Source: Cytidiella melzeri (lineage: Eukaryota; Basidiomycota; Agaricomycetes; Polyporales; Irpicaceae). Taken from it: 64,000 nt of DNA. The notes below the pieces were generated by a model. It ran no database searches. It was not told the origin of the DNA and saw only the letters and a list, made by a program, of their open reading frames with translations. The DNA is taken from assembly GCA_022592445.1 (NCBI GenBank), contig JABYQR010000095.1, forward strand, positions 62,001 through 126,000, read 5' to 3'. The position numbers were made by a program, and so were the translations under genes. Positions 47,601-58,395 of this stretch are shown here, one piece after another (position 1 is the stretch's first letter; each line of letters begins with the position of its first letter).

Positions 47601-49130
47601 CTGGTACGCGGCAATGGAGACTGAATTCAAAGGTCTCCAGGATTCAGGAACGTGGGACCTCGTCGATTTACCTCAAGGTCGCAAGGCGATCAAGAGTAAA
47701 TGGGTATACAAGCTCAAACTCGACAAGGACGGCAATGTTGACCGTTACAAGGCACGGCTGGTAGCTAAAGGATTTGAGCAAATTCAAGGCATCGACTACG
47801 AAGACACCTTCGCTCCCGTCGCCCGTCTGGAATCTTGGCGATATCTCGTCGCCCTGGCAGCCACTCTAGACTGGGAAATCCACCAAATTGACTTCCATCA
47901 GGCGTATTTGAACGGATCTTTGGATGAGGAGGTTTATATGGAGCAACCTGAAGGCTTTGTGGTGGCCGAAGGCAAAGTATGTCGCCTTCGGAAAGCAATC
48001 TATGGCCTCAAGCAAGCAGGACGCCAATGGTTCCTCACGCTAAAGGCATGCCTCGAACAACTTGGATTCACCTGTCATGACACTGGTGACGTCTCTATTT
48101 TTGTTCGTCGACGAGGGGGAGATCTCGAAATTCTTGTTGTTTACGTCGACGATCTTACCATGATGGGCAACAGCATCGCTCTGCTGAAGGAAACGAAGAC
48201 CGCGCTTCGCTCGCACTTCGAACTCAAGGACTTGGGGGAACTCAAGCACTATCTCGCTATCCGCGTCACTAGGGATAGGGGGAGCCGCCGCATATACCTG
48301 GACCAGGAGGTATACATCAACAATGTTCTCAAGCGCTTCGGACATGAGGACACAAATCCTGCGTCAACACCTCTCCCAACAGGTATCAAGTTGGAGAAGA
48401 ACGAAGAGGATCCTTCACAATGCGATCCAAAACTCATTCATGAATACCGCAGTCTTCTTGGCTCCCTTATGTATGCCATGCTCGGTACTCGCCCTGATAT
48501 TGCCTTTGCAGTCGCTCGACTTTGTCAATATCAGTCAAACCCCACGCAGTCTCATCTCAAGGCTGCAAAACACGTCCTTCGCTACCTCCGTGGCACATTC
48601 TCCCTCCGACTCTGTCTAGGCCACAGTGACACTCGAGAAGATCAACTTGTTGGATACACCGACGCTGATTTTGCCAGCGACACTGACAACTCTCTCTCAA
48701 CCTCAGGCTGGGCCTTCTTCCTCGGCAATGGAGCTGTATGCTGGTCATCTCGCAAGCAGCAGTCCGTTGCCAAATCCACCTTCGACTCTGAGTACTACGC
48801 AGCACACGAAGCCTGCGAACAACTCAAATGGCTGAATGACTTGGCAGACCAAATCGACATCCCTCTCAACCTTCCTATCACGCTTTATTGCGACAACAAG
48901 AGTGCTGTCGATGCTTCAAAATCTCCAAATGTCAAACACCGCTCAAAACATACCCGAGTCAAGGCGCACGCAGTACACGAATGCTTCAACGAAGGCCTCG
49001 TCGAACTGATTCAAATCCCTGGAACCGATAATCCTGCGACATCTTCACGAAGCCACTTCCTCATGATGTTCACGCTCGACATTGCAAGGCTCTTGGACTC
49101 GTCCAGTATCGTCTCGCCGAGGGGGAGTAA
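44671..49130 (+). pseudogene. Copia-3 Gag-Pol polyprotein, one late frameshift
   Basis: Open from ATG 44671 through all domains: gag (about residues 25-230), zinc knuckle CNFCGYTGHVEGEC (about 246), protease WMLDSGCTKHIT (about 315), GAG-pre-integrase HQRFGHLNFEAI...CEGCALGK (453-495), integrase core (IDDCTDDVWVYFLKHKDEQ, SDRGGEYQSKRF about 585, PQQNGKAERYNRT), a Pro/Ser/Thr-rich linker (about 760-900), RT (about 1000-1240, VYVDDLTMMG) and RNase H (GYTDADFASD, SEYYAAHEACEQLKW, YCDNKSAVDASK). A 1-nt loss near 49036, in IPGTDNPA, diverts the last 30 codons. The in-frame end would be the TAA at 49128-49130, which is the start of the 3' LTR. It is about 60 percent identical by eye to copia-2, so a sister family. 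Confidence 0.93.
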
Positions 49131-49556
49131 TGGACTTTTGCGGCGCTACTCATGGACTTCGCCCCTATCAGACACTCTTTTGTCCCCTGTCTCATGACTC
49201 CTTTGTAGTATGATCGCATCTTTTGTTTCATCACGCGGACACTGCCTCGTTGCCAGCTTCCTTGTAGTATATAACCCTTTCACCCTGGTTCTCTACTCCT
49301 CCATTGTGCTCTCATCTTCGCACCTGGAGTGAGTATTCCCCCCATTGCTCTTGCGTTATGTTATATGCTCATATGCCTGTTACCTAGTTAACTCGTCTCT
49401 GTGTGTACTAGGTACATTCTATATTCATCATTGTGCTCTCATCTTCGCACCTGGATTAACTCGTCTCCGTGTGTACTAGGTCCCTACAGTCTGCAGTGGG
49501 TTTACGACAGCGCATCCACCTTGCCTAAGTGACTACGTTCCCTCAACTCGTCATTA
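49128..49556 (+). repeat. Copia-3 3' LTR
   Basis: 429 bp, differing from the 5' LTR by one visible substitution (GTCCCCTG versus GTCTCCTG). Confidence 0.95.
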
Positions 49557-50789
49557 CTTCGACCCGCAGACTGCTGATGTGCATCGCATCTATAAACTGG
49601 TACGCAAGCCATACAATCTCTCTCGTGTGTCACCTTCTGATGCTTTGTTACGCAAGATTATGAACAGTGCCTCGTCGAGAAGAGGTCATCTCAGGGATAA
49701 GATAGCTGGCCGCCGTGTGGCTGACGTCTATGGACTACACTCAGACACATCAAAAAAAGCTGCGAACAAGAAACGCGTTCAAAACCTGCAAGAATGCCTT
49801 CGAGAGGGAGACCCTCCGCGCTACTGTTACAAGGTCAGGTTTTCCCATACGATGCTCATATTGCCTTGCTGATGTGTCTCAGAACTTTGAGTCTGACGAC
49901 CCTGAATACTATGCCGAGCCAGAAATCATCCTGCGCGGAATCCAAGATTACCTCTTCAAGAACTCCTCCGATCTCGGGGTTATTCACAAGGAGAAGTTCA
50001 GTCCTCTGCCGGTGCCATTCCTGGCAGCTGGGTTGTGCATGGTGAGTGGCTCAATGCCACTTTCGCTGCTATGTTTGCTAATTATCTTACTTCCGCTTGT
50101 AGCTCGAGCATGGCCTGGATGTCTGGACTAGCGGCGCCCGGAACACCAAGCTCGTGTTCTCAGAAGATGGATACAAGGATAAGTACGAAAAGCATATCAA
50201 GCAACTTACCCGGTGGACAAGTATCAATCCCGAAGCAGTCACGAAGGTCCGCACTCGGCTTTATAATAAGATCCTGTAGGTGCAACAATTCTGTATACCT
50301 CTCTGTGCTTACTGACAAAGGCGAGCAGTCGCTTCGCAGGTCTTTCCCTCCCAAACGAGATTGTGGTTGCAGGCTTTTCGGAAGAAGCACGCCTGCGAGC
50401 GCAGCGGGACCTGGCTGTGCGAGCTCAACAGGGAACAGACGGCAAGAGCGACGAATAGTGGAAGGATATATGATTGAGCAAAGGAGTACATAAAATAGGC
50501 TCGGACGTGTTATCCTAGTACATTCAATAATTTGATATTTCACATCCCATGTCCAAGGGCTCCTGAGGGCTACTGGTCGGCTGCTCCCTCTAATCCGTAA
50601 ACATAAAGGTGTGCTACTGTCATTACGGAGCACCTCGAAGTGTTCACCATGTGCTTCGTCGTGCTCCAGAGCGCCCCAAACCTCAGTGTGCGTGCTCCAG
50701 AGCGCTCCGTATCAGGGGGAACGCCCCGATGCTCCAATGTCTCCTGAGCGTCCATGGACACCCGGAGACATTGTAATTTTCCCTGATGT

Positions 50790-51223
50790 ACCCATACTTA
50801 AACCGTAACCCACCTCTCAAGGCCTCACATCTCGCAGCCGGAATTCAGTTCTTCATGGCTCAGCTCCTTGGGATAGGCGCGTCGATGTCCAGTTCTAGGG
50901 TTGAATTTGCCTATCAGGATTCACCGACGTTCGCCGTATTGAGGATGTACTCCGGCTTCTTTAAGCCCAAACACTGGGTCTCGGTACTCTTCACGACGGT
51001 CAACACCTCGTCTTCAAGGTCACAATGTTCTTTCAGTGTCTCTCGATGTATTTATGTGTTTTGACTTCACAGCTAGGCTAGGGTGCCCTTCAAGATGACC
51101 GGCAAAACTTACATCAACTTTAGCACCATCAAGTGCGACGCTAGATACAATATAGCCTGAGACATATGCTCAGAATACGTGTAACTCATGGAAGACGCAC
51201 AGTCCAAGTTTTGACTCAGGCGT
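50790..51223 (+). repeat. Left part of a duplicated locus split by MULE-1
   Basis: Matches 61800-62228 in inverted orientation at about 95 percent. It encodes a segment with HLAAGIQFFMAQLLGIGAS and RVEFAYQDSPTFAVLRMYSG; the reading frame degenerates afterwards. The right part of the same locus is at 56613-56880. I do not recognise the protein. The duplicated block begins just past the inferred right end of the Plavaka element. Confidence 0.8.
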
Positions 51224-51434
51224 ACTTGAGGATAATCTCCCACCATTTTCTCGTCGCCTTTGAAAGTCCGCGCGATAGGCGCCGTCGGCGATCGCAGGGC
51301 AGATCTCAACGAGCGGCGGGGCGTAGGTACTGTAAGGTACGGTAGCGGACGTCGTCACACGTGTATAGCGTTGTCGTAATCAATGTTAGTAAATGAAAAA
51401 GTTTGTGTCTCAACGCGTCGTTTCTTCAGTTTGC

Positions 51435-52592
51435 TAATGGACTTTTGCGGCGCTACTCATGGACTTCACCCCTACTGGACATTCTTTTGTCTCCTGTCTC
51501 ATGACTCCTTTGTAGTATGATCGCATCTTTTGTTTCATCACGCAGACACTGCCTCGTTGCCAGCTTCCTTGTAGTATATAACCCTTTCACCCTGGTTCTC
51601 TACTCCTCCATTGTGCTCTCATCTTCGCACCTGGAGTGAGTATTCCCCTATTGCTCTTGCATTATGTTGTATGTGTCACAGATTTTCAATGTTTCTACAA
51701 GACTTGCCTTACCAGGCAACGGTATTATTGGGAATATTTAAGCACTTGTCAAGCGCTTATCCAGTGCTTATCCGGCGTCTATTTAGGCGCTTATCCAGCG
51801 CTTATCTGGCGCTTATCAGGCGCCTATTCCGGCGCTTATTCTCAGTGCCTATCAATTGATGCGCTGATGCGCCTTCTGTCTCTGATGCGCTGATGCGCTC
51901 CTTTCCTTATCTGTGTATCACATGATAGAACTCTCTGGAACCTTGTAGAACTTGCTGGAACTATGATGTCATAGTATAGAACATTCCATTAGATGATGTC
52001 ATAGTTCTTAGAACCTTCTGGAAAAGTCTAGCCTTGTCTTAGAACAAGCTAGAACAAGTCTAGCCTTGGAGCTGGGTCATGGGGACAGGTCATGGGGACA
52101 GTTGCTATTGGTTGATTATTGAAGTGGCACCACTAGGGCATAGGGCATGCTTAGTAAGGTAGATTACTTCGCTTACTCATGTAGGTATTAGGGGTCTTAG
52201 GGTAGTACCTGGGGTCCTCCCCTTCATGTATATATAGAGGCACTCCTGAGGGCATATCCCCTCAGTCTTATCCACTCTGTTGAACCAGGACTACTCAGTA
52301 CCCACCAGTACTTCGCTCACCACCACTCTAACTCTCTATCACACACTATCTCCCCAAGTTTATCAACTTATCTGGTGAGTAGTAACCTTACTGTTACAGT
52401 ATGCTCATATGCCTGTTACCTAGTTAACTCGTCTCCGTGTGTACTAGGTACATTCTATATTCACATTGTGCTCTCATCTTTGCACCTGGATTAACTTGTC
52501 TCCGTGTGTACTAGGTCCCTACAGTCTGCAGTGGGTTTACAACAGCACATCCACTCCTGCCTAAGTGACTAAGTTCTCTCAACTCGTCATTA
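51435..52592. mobile_element. Copia-3-family solo LTR carrying a nested LTR, TSD TTTGC
   Basis: Begins TAATGGACTTTTGCGG and ends CTCGTCATTA, flanked by TTTGC at 51430-51434 and 52593-52597. Its 1158 bp are the 429-bp LTR plus an inner insertion at 51674-52398 and its duplicated target. Confidence 0.95.
51674..52398. mobile_element. Solo LTR nested in a solo LTR, TSD GTATG
   Basis: 725 bp, TGTCACAGATTTTC ... CTTACTGTTACA, flanked by GTATG at 51669-51673 and 52399-52403. It includes a tandem array of GGCGCTTATC-like units (about 51745-51840), a TATATATAGAGG promoter-like site (about 52230), and a run of TAGAAC motifs. Its sequence family differs from the other LTRs in the window. Confidence 0.93.
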
Positions 52593-52623
52593 TTTGCTAC
52601 GCTACTGAGGCCTACTGTATGCT

Positions 52624-55600
52624 ATGGACCAAGCAGGCCAACGTTGCGGTAAGTGCAAGGCCTGGAAGCCATTCGACCAGTACAAGATACGCACTTGCAA
52701 TACTCACAATGGCAAAATTGGCAAGCGCACGTCTAAGTGTGAGGCGTGTATGACAGCCGAAGCAGCGTGGGCCCAGGAGAAGTACAGAAACAATAAACGG
52801 AAACGTCAGAACGATGAGGACGACTTTGCTGAAGGATGGCAGCTGGATTCTGATGCAGCCACGGTGTTATTCGGGACTTTTCTGTCAGATGTGGCGCACA
52901 ATGCCAAGGAGGGAGAAGTTGACAATAGTTGCTCATTTCACCTCGGAGCGCGCGTGGAATGTGATGATGAAGATGTTCTGAAATTGGAAGGAGAGGCACG
53001 AGCGAAACAGGTTGCTAATTTGGTTGAGCAGAATACTTTATGGCATTGGTCGTACGTAAATCTAAATTCACACTCGCCGCTCGTGCTGAATGGGAAATAG
53101 GTATGAGCGAAAGTACATCCGTAAGAAAATGGGCGGAACTGTGTACTTGTTCAGTTGCGCACAGTCCGAAGAGCGAGAACACAAGGCGAAGGTACCGAAA
53201 GGCAAGAATCGCGATACTGAGCGCATGCAAAGGTTCCCATGCAATGGTGGCTTCACATCACTATCCTTGAGGGCCGTGACATGATAATCAAGATCAAGCA
53301 CCTTTGTCATCATGTCTCTTACTTCCCTATCGGGCTGCCGGACAATTGGAAAACCTGGATTGAAGCTAACGCTTCAAAGATGCTTCCTGGTCAGGTATGT
53401 AATTATATCTCTTTGATTATATTGGTCTTACACTTCTTTAGATGTGGCAACATATTCTGTCGGAGGAATGTGGCGGCCGACCAGCCTCTGAAGTCAACTT
53501 AGCGTTTAGTGAAAAGGCCGTACGGTATCATTGGCTGAAGCTTAGCCGTGACAGGTGGCAGCTAGATCCAGATCCCATTGTATCTGCCCGGAAGTTCGTC
53601 ACTGAGCGTGGGAGGGAGAATATGATCAGTTTGCTAGATGTAGAAGCTGCGCCCAACACAACAGTACTGGCCTTTCAGGTGACGGATTTTATGCAGGCTT
53701 GGGCAAAAAATACGCGAGATCTTGCAATGGATTCAACATGTGAGTACGAGCGGTGTATGTTATGTTTTGGAACTCATTTTGGCATACCAGGGAATACAAA
53801 CCGTGGAAATTTCGAGCTTTTTGCTGCAGTTGCCGGTGCTAAGGGGTCTGGTGTACCGCTGGCGTATTGCCTTATTCAAACCACTCCCAAAGCAGCTGTC
53901 GGTGCTAAGGAGCTCATTCTAATGTGTTTCTTACATCAGCTCAGGGCCCGCGGGGTTAATCCAGAGTTCACTCTGTCAGATAAAGATTGGTCGGAAATCA
54001 ATGCAATGAGGAGTGTTTGGCCGAACGCCAAGCATCAGCTATGCTTCTGGCATGCTCTCCGTGCAATGAAACAGAGGTTATGCAAGAGCGGAGCCACTCC
54101 TGGTGCATACGACTGGGCGGAGGCAAAAAGGGAGTTTTTGTTTGTGAGCTCAAGATTTGTGCCCATTGCGCAACAGGACCCTGTATATCCGGTAAGAATG
54201 TATTGGTCTCGTGTCAGTCAGATCTAATATATATGTCCAGATTGCTCCGCCACCTGAGGTACCAAAGTATTGAGTCAGTATACTACGCAACGGCCGACCT
54301 GCGCCCATCACCCCTGCACTCCCAACAATTCGAATTCCGCCTATTGGAAGAATTCCTGCGCCTGCTTTTGACATGGATGAGGGTGTTTCAGATGACGAGA
54401 GGAGCGACGACGGGATGTATTGGGCAGGCGACAATGTTGAAGAGGATGAAGAGCTTCCTGACTGTGAAGACGACGACGATACCGATGACATACGACATGA
54501 TTTACGAGAAATATTATCAAGGGATGAATCTGACTCGGACGACGAATCAGGAGTTAGCGCAGACAGCACGGGAGCCGATTGGGTTGGTGCAAAATCACAG
54601 GACAAGACTTACCAATTTTGTCCTCCCATTCACCGTCTTCCCATACTCTGACTCTTTGCCAAGCACGCTTCCCAGCATCCACTCCTCCCTGAATGCCACG
54701 GAATGTCTCGGACTTCTCACGATATCAGACGGGACGCTGTGACGGAAATTTATTTTCATTGTCACCGGAATAATCTTACTGAAGTCTGGGCATACCTGTG
54801 GAATAATTGGTATGCTAGGGACCGATGGCATCTATGGACGCAATGCACTCATCCGACTTGTATTTCCAATCACCGAACAACGATGATGGTAGAGGCTTTG
54901 TGGCGCAACCTTAAGCGCCTCGTGCTTCACAACTACAGCCGACCTCCCGTTGATCTCGTGGTGTATGCTCTCGTCCACGGATTAATTCCCCCTTACCGCA
55001 TTACTCTCTCTCGCTTCCTTCATGCACGCAGCGGTGGCCACCCAAAAGGTCTGTCGAACATGCAAGAAGCATTCAAGAAGTCGTGGCAACAACTCCAGAC
55101 TGTTCCTATCAAGGGCACGTACATCACTGACGTTACGCAGTGGAAATGTGACTGTGGCTCACAGAAGTACCATGCACACCTGCTGTGCAAGCATCTAGTC
55201 CAGGCGGTCGGAGATGTTCCACCATCGTGGTGGTCTCGCGTGCACCGGTTCTATACCGCACCATTCTATGCCGCGCCGAGAGACGGTCAACTTTATGAGC
55301 GACCCCTGGAATCCGATCGCCCGTGCACTAGTATTGCGATCGAGATCGACGACTCAGATGATGATGAGGTCGAAGTGTTTGAAAGTTACGAGTGTAGGGG
55401 ATGACTAGGAGAGTCAACTAACTCTGGGAGTAAGTGTCTTATCATTTCTCTGCTCTCTAGGAGCTGTATATATACATGTCTGTAACTAAATTACTAATGC
55501 TACAGTAATGTCATATGAGTAAGGATTGGTAAGGATTGGTAATCCTATGAGTAATGATTGATAATGCACAGTTCTGCTTGCTAATACTACTGAATAGAGA

Positions 55601-56428
55601 ATGTAAGCAATGACTGAGCATCCTACATAACTGAATGGTGCTGACTGAGCCTTTAGTAAGCTCAATACATTTGGTATATGAAATATAAGTCATGCAGAAG
55701 CCTCATGGTACTTCTGCTATTCAGTCATGGAAACTACTGGAACACGATGCCATATGGTGTAAGTATCGCATCGTGTGTGACCATAAGGATGGTGGAATCA
55801 CATGCTATGTACTATCTGATCTTATCTATCTACATATCTAATCTACATTGTCCATAGATCTGATGTCCGATAATCAGCGATACAATCTCACTTTGACACG
55901 AAGACCTTGTGCTGGATGAGGATAGCTGTTCGCGCAGCTCAGAACCGGTCCGTCTGCAGTAAATCTTCTTGTGCATATAATTACTAATTATGATCACTGC
56001 CACATGACAGATTAACTCGTCGCCAGCAAAACCACCACCTACCGGAAGGGATGGCTTAATGCGCACGAGAGCAGGTGGGGGTGCCGGATTTGAGGTAAGT
56101 TAATATTGTGATACGGCGCAGGCAATGCGCTATACTAATTCCTTCGAACCCCTATTAACAGCTCGACGACGAAGACGAGCGTGAAATTGATGAGCTCATC
56201 AATAAGCTCGAAAGAGCTGTTGTCATTCTCAAGGAGCAGCGGCCGCATTATTCTCAAGATCCGCGGTTCCTTCGAAATGCCATGAAGGTGTTCCGACCGG
56301 GTCTGAAGCTCGTCGACGAAGTCACTCACCACGAGGCCCGACGAACCATGCCCGTCACTAATGGCAGCGCAAGTTCACGCCGATCCCTTCCCGCAAGCCT
56401 GGTTGGCTATCAATACACACAAAAGTAG
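52624..56428 (+). pseudogene. MULE transposase with SWIM zinc finger, inactivated
   Basis: Starts MDQAGQRCGKCKAWKPFDQY, a Cys4 finger (CGKC...CEAC). After a small intron (53055-53099) and a 1-nt loss near 53245, an HH-containing segment reads GRDMIIKIKHLCHHVSYFP. The MULE transposase core follows (53442-54189: LAMDSTCEY, NRGNFELFAAVAG, FTLSDKDWSEINAM, NAKHQLCFWHALRAMK). In-frame TGA codons occur at 54271-54273 and 54649-54651. The C-terminal part has the SWIM finger WKCDCGSQKYHAHLLCKHL (about 55141-55197). A solo LTR at 55376-55898 cuts the tail, which resumes after the duplication as DLVLDEDSCSRSSEP. A last pair of exons (56011-56094, 56161-56428) carries TRAGGGAGFE and a Glu/Arg-rich end. 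Clearly dead. Confidence 0.9.
55376..55898 (-). mobile_element. Copia-4-family solo LTR, TSD CGAAG
   Basis: 523 bp, TGTTTGAAAGTTACGAG ... CTCACTTTGACA, flanked by CGAAG at 55371-55375 and 55899-55903. Same length as, and about 98 percent identical to, the LTR at 63026-63548. Orientation is given by copia-4, whose coding strand is minus. Confidence 0.95.
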
Positions 56429-56612
56429 TGTACCTGTATTTTTCGTATACATACTGATTTAATACATTGGCCTCTACACGTGTGACGACGTCCGCTACCG
56501 TACCTTACAGTACGCCCCGCCGCTCGTTGAGATCTACCCTGCGATCGCCGACGGCGCCTATCGCGCGGACTTTCAAAGGCGACGAGAAAATGGTGGGAGA
56601 TTATCCTCAAGT

Positions 56613-56880
56613 CTCACTGAGGGCGTTGAAGTACTTGACACCCATCCGACGGCAAGACAGGCCGCCAGGACCGCGATCGCCGCACGCATCACTTACCTCT
56701 TGGAAATTCACGCGTTTGGGGCAAGATGCATTGCGGCACGGCGGGCGATGTCGGTGCTGCCACTGCTACCTCTCTTGCTGCTCTCTCTTCGTAGCTGCCT
56801 ACGGCGGCAACTGTCAGTCACTTCGGGGCCATTGTGCTTTTCCCGAGGCAGAGCAGGCATTCAGAAGTCCGTACCGCATG
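56613..56880 (+). repeat. Right part of the duplicated locus
   Basis: Matches 61540-61795 inverted. It encodes an open segment with RQAARTAIAARITYLLEIHA and CIAARRAMSVLPLLPL in one frame, but no recognised domain. Similarity to the other copy stops at the shared GTACCGCATG near 56880. Confidence 0.8.
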
Positions 56881-58395
56881 CTTGTCTTACAGGCTGTGAA
56901 AAATAACACTTTCACTTCAGCGGGGGATAACCGAGTGCGTTTAAAGTCGTTACTTGCCAAGCCATATAGCATGCTGGTGGTAGTCATTATGCGCGATGCT
57001 CAGCTGCGGTACATATCTACAACTACGTAGGGTTCTCGTTTGCTACGACCTGTGTATACGTAGCATGCCAGTGTGTAAGTAAGAATGATTGTAGTGGCCT
57101 GAGTTTGAAGAGCAAACAAACAGTCGCCTACAACATTGGATCGTGGGAACTTCGAAGTTTGCGACGCGGATGCTGAACCGTGACTGGGACATTCTTGCAC
57201 TTCCACCCCGACTGCCATCATGCCACCGCAACAGCTCGCTCAATATAACATTCGTTGTGCACAGCCCGCCGGTGCAAAAATGCAGACTGTCAGTTAGGCA
57301 GATGTGCAACATCGCAGCACTACTGCGGAGCCGTCTTTGGCGGGACCAGGCTTCAAGCTAGAAGATCCGTAAGTAGGTTTTGGTTTTGAATTACCACCCG
57401 ACCCATAACAGAACTAGGCTGCCGCATGTTCTTCCTTCAACTGGCTAGGCTGGTCACATTCAGAATTCAAGGAGGCTGCCGGTGTGCCTGTTTTCCAATA
57501 TATGTTCGGGCGGTATGCAGCTCATTGACTAAGAGGCAGTCATCTATGCACAGGAATCAGAAAGTGGAAAAGTGGAACGGTAATTCACAGAAACAAGCTA
57601 GAAGCAGTAGATCAGCAGGAAGTCGGTCGAGAGTATTCACCGACAGCTGAGACTCTTCACCGTGCCCTTGAACAACACTCGACCATTGATAAAAGTCACT
57701 AGTCGCCAAACACCGTCAAGGGTACATGTACGTATGGTGAGTTCCACGCTCTGACATGTGGTCGCTACCCTGAGCATAGAGGATGTTCAGAAGCTTCTAC
57801 GAGGGGATTCCATGCTTCGCTACACATTTGGAGGCTGCAATGGGGCGTTTTGTCGAGCTTCGTTCGTAAGATACTTGCGCTTACTCATTGCTATCAGTGC
57901 CTGAGCCATCCTCGCGCTCGGAAAGGCCAACGTTTTACGCTCAACGTGCGCATCTTCTGCACATGTAGCTTCAATTCGTCAGCCAGAGAGAAGTGCCCGC
58001 GTGAGTGGCATCGCACAAGGCACTTCGCGAGTAGAACTCATAACACATATAACGAAGAGACCACTGGAAAGGCGCGCTGTGTAGATCATCAAGCCAAGCT
58101 CTTCCAATAGGACCAATTTGCATCTGTACAGCTCGGATTTTGAAGCTTCTGCTACACTGTCACGGACTCGGGTAGAAGCAACAGTGCCTAGAGGAAACTT
58201 GGATAGCGACACACGATAGTCACGGATAAAGGAAACTTGGATAGCTGCCCACGGTGCTATTGTATGTTCACGAATATCACGCGACCAGACCTGTGAAGGG
58301 TATCTACGATCTGGGGGAGCGTAAAAAATAAGTACAAAAGGCCGTCGTGCAGGCCTCTCAGCCCAGCACACCGCGAGTCGCTTCACTGTCGCATC
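56881..58395. other. Region without a recognised gene
   Basis: 1.5 kb upstream of the first MACPF gene. Short open frames at 57143, 57426 and 57850 show no domain or splice support. A purine-rich TAAAAAATAAGTA near 58325 may belong to the MACPF promoter. Confidence 0.4.

Larger units (their letters stand above)
44121..49556 (+). mobile_element. Copia-3 LTR retrotransposon, nearly intact, TSD CTTCG
   Basis: 5436 bp with two 429-bp LTRs (44121-44549, 49128-49556), beginning TAATGGACTTTTGCGG and ending CTCGTCATTA. I see a single difference between them (T versus C, near 44178 and 49185). Flanks are CTTCG at 44116-44120 and 49557-49561. The primer-binding site GGTTATGAGCCCC is at 44550-44562, and the polypurine tract GAGGGGGAG ends at 49127. 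It inserted in a coding exon of the DUF6532 gene. Confidence 0.96.
42559..50458 (+). pseudogene. DUF6532-domain protein gene, split by copia-3
   Basis: The gene starts with MPPSKRTIVSENEDNVEQPE and has several small exons. These include a basic stretch AKKKARRGPRKE (about 42715-42750, NLS-like) and Ser/Pro-rich, disordered segments (43340-43900). The conserved part starts at YLDPQAALRAKPSRNEYI (about 43918) and runs to KKVCDDAKRCF at 44118. There copia-3 interrupts it; coding resumes after the 3' duplication at 49557 with DPQTADVHRIYKLVRKPYN. Later exons carry SDDPEYYAEPEIILRGIQDYL, FSPLPVPFLAAGLCM, LEHGLDVWTSGARNTKLVFS and YKDKYEKHIKQLTRW, ending at TAG 50456-50458. This matches the basidiomycete DUF6532 family. 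Position suggests a second Plavaka protein. Its function is unknown. Confidence 0.78.
38190..50788. mobile_element. Plavaka DNA transposon with divergent DUF6532 partner, inflated by copia-3
   Basis: Inferred ends are CATCAGGAAA at 38190 and its imperfect inverse TTTTCCCTGATG at 50777-50788. Each is followed inward by CTCCGGAGA-like motifs and GTGCTCC/GGAGCAC subterminal repeats (38230-38340 and 50625-50740). Between them are the transposase (39160-42361, minus) and the DUF6532 gene (42559-50458, plus), transcribed divergently from a roughly 200-bp spacer. Without the 5.4-kb copia the element would be about 7.2 kb. A target-site duplication was not identified, so the ends are provisional. Confidence 0.65.
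51224..56612 (+). mobile_element. MULE-1: Mutator-like element with transposase remains
   Basis: Ends ACTTGAGGATAATCTCCCACC (51224) and its inverse (56612). The inverted repeats are about 145 bp (51224-51370 and 56468-56612), nearly perfect, GC-rich and including GCGATCG and CACACGTGT motifs. The unoccupied copy of the target at 61540-62228 confirms the insertion. The flanking duplication is imperfect (CTCAGGCGT on the left, CTGAGGGCGT on the right). It contains the transposase gene (52624-56428) and three later LTR insertions. Confidence 0.9.
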
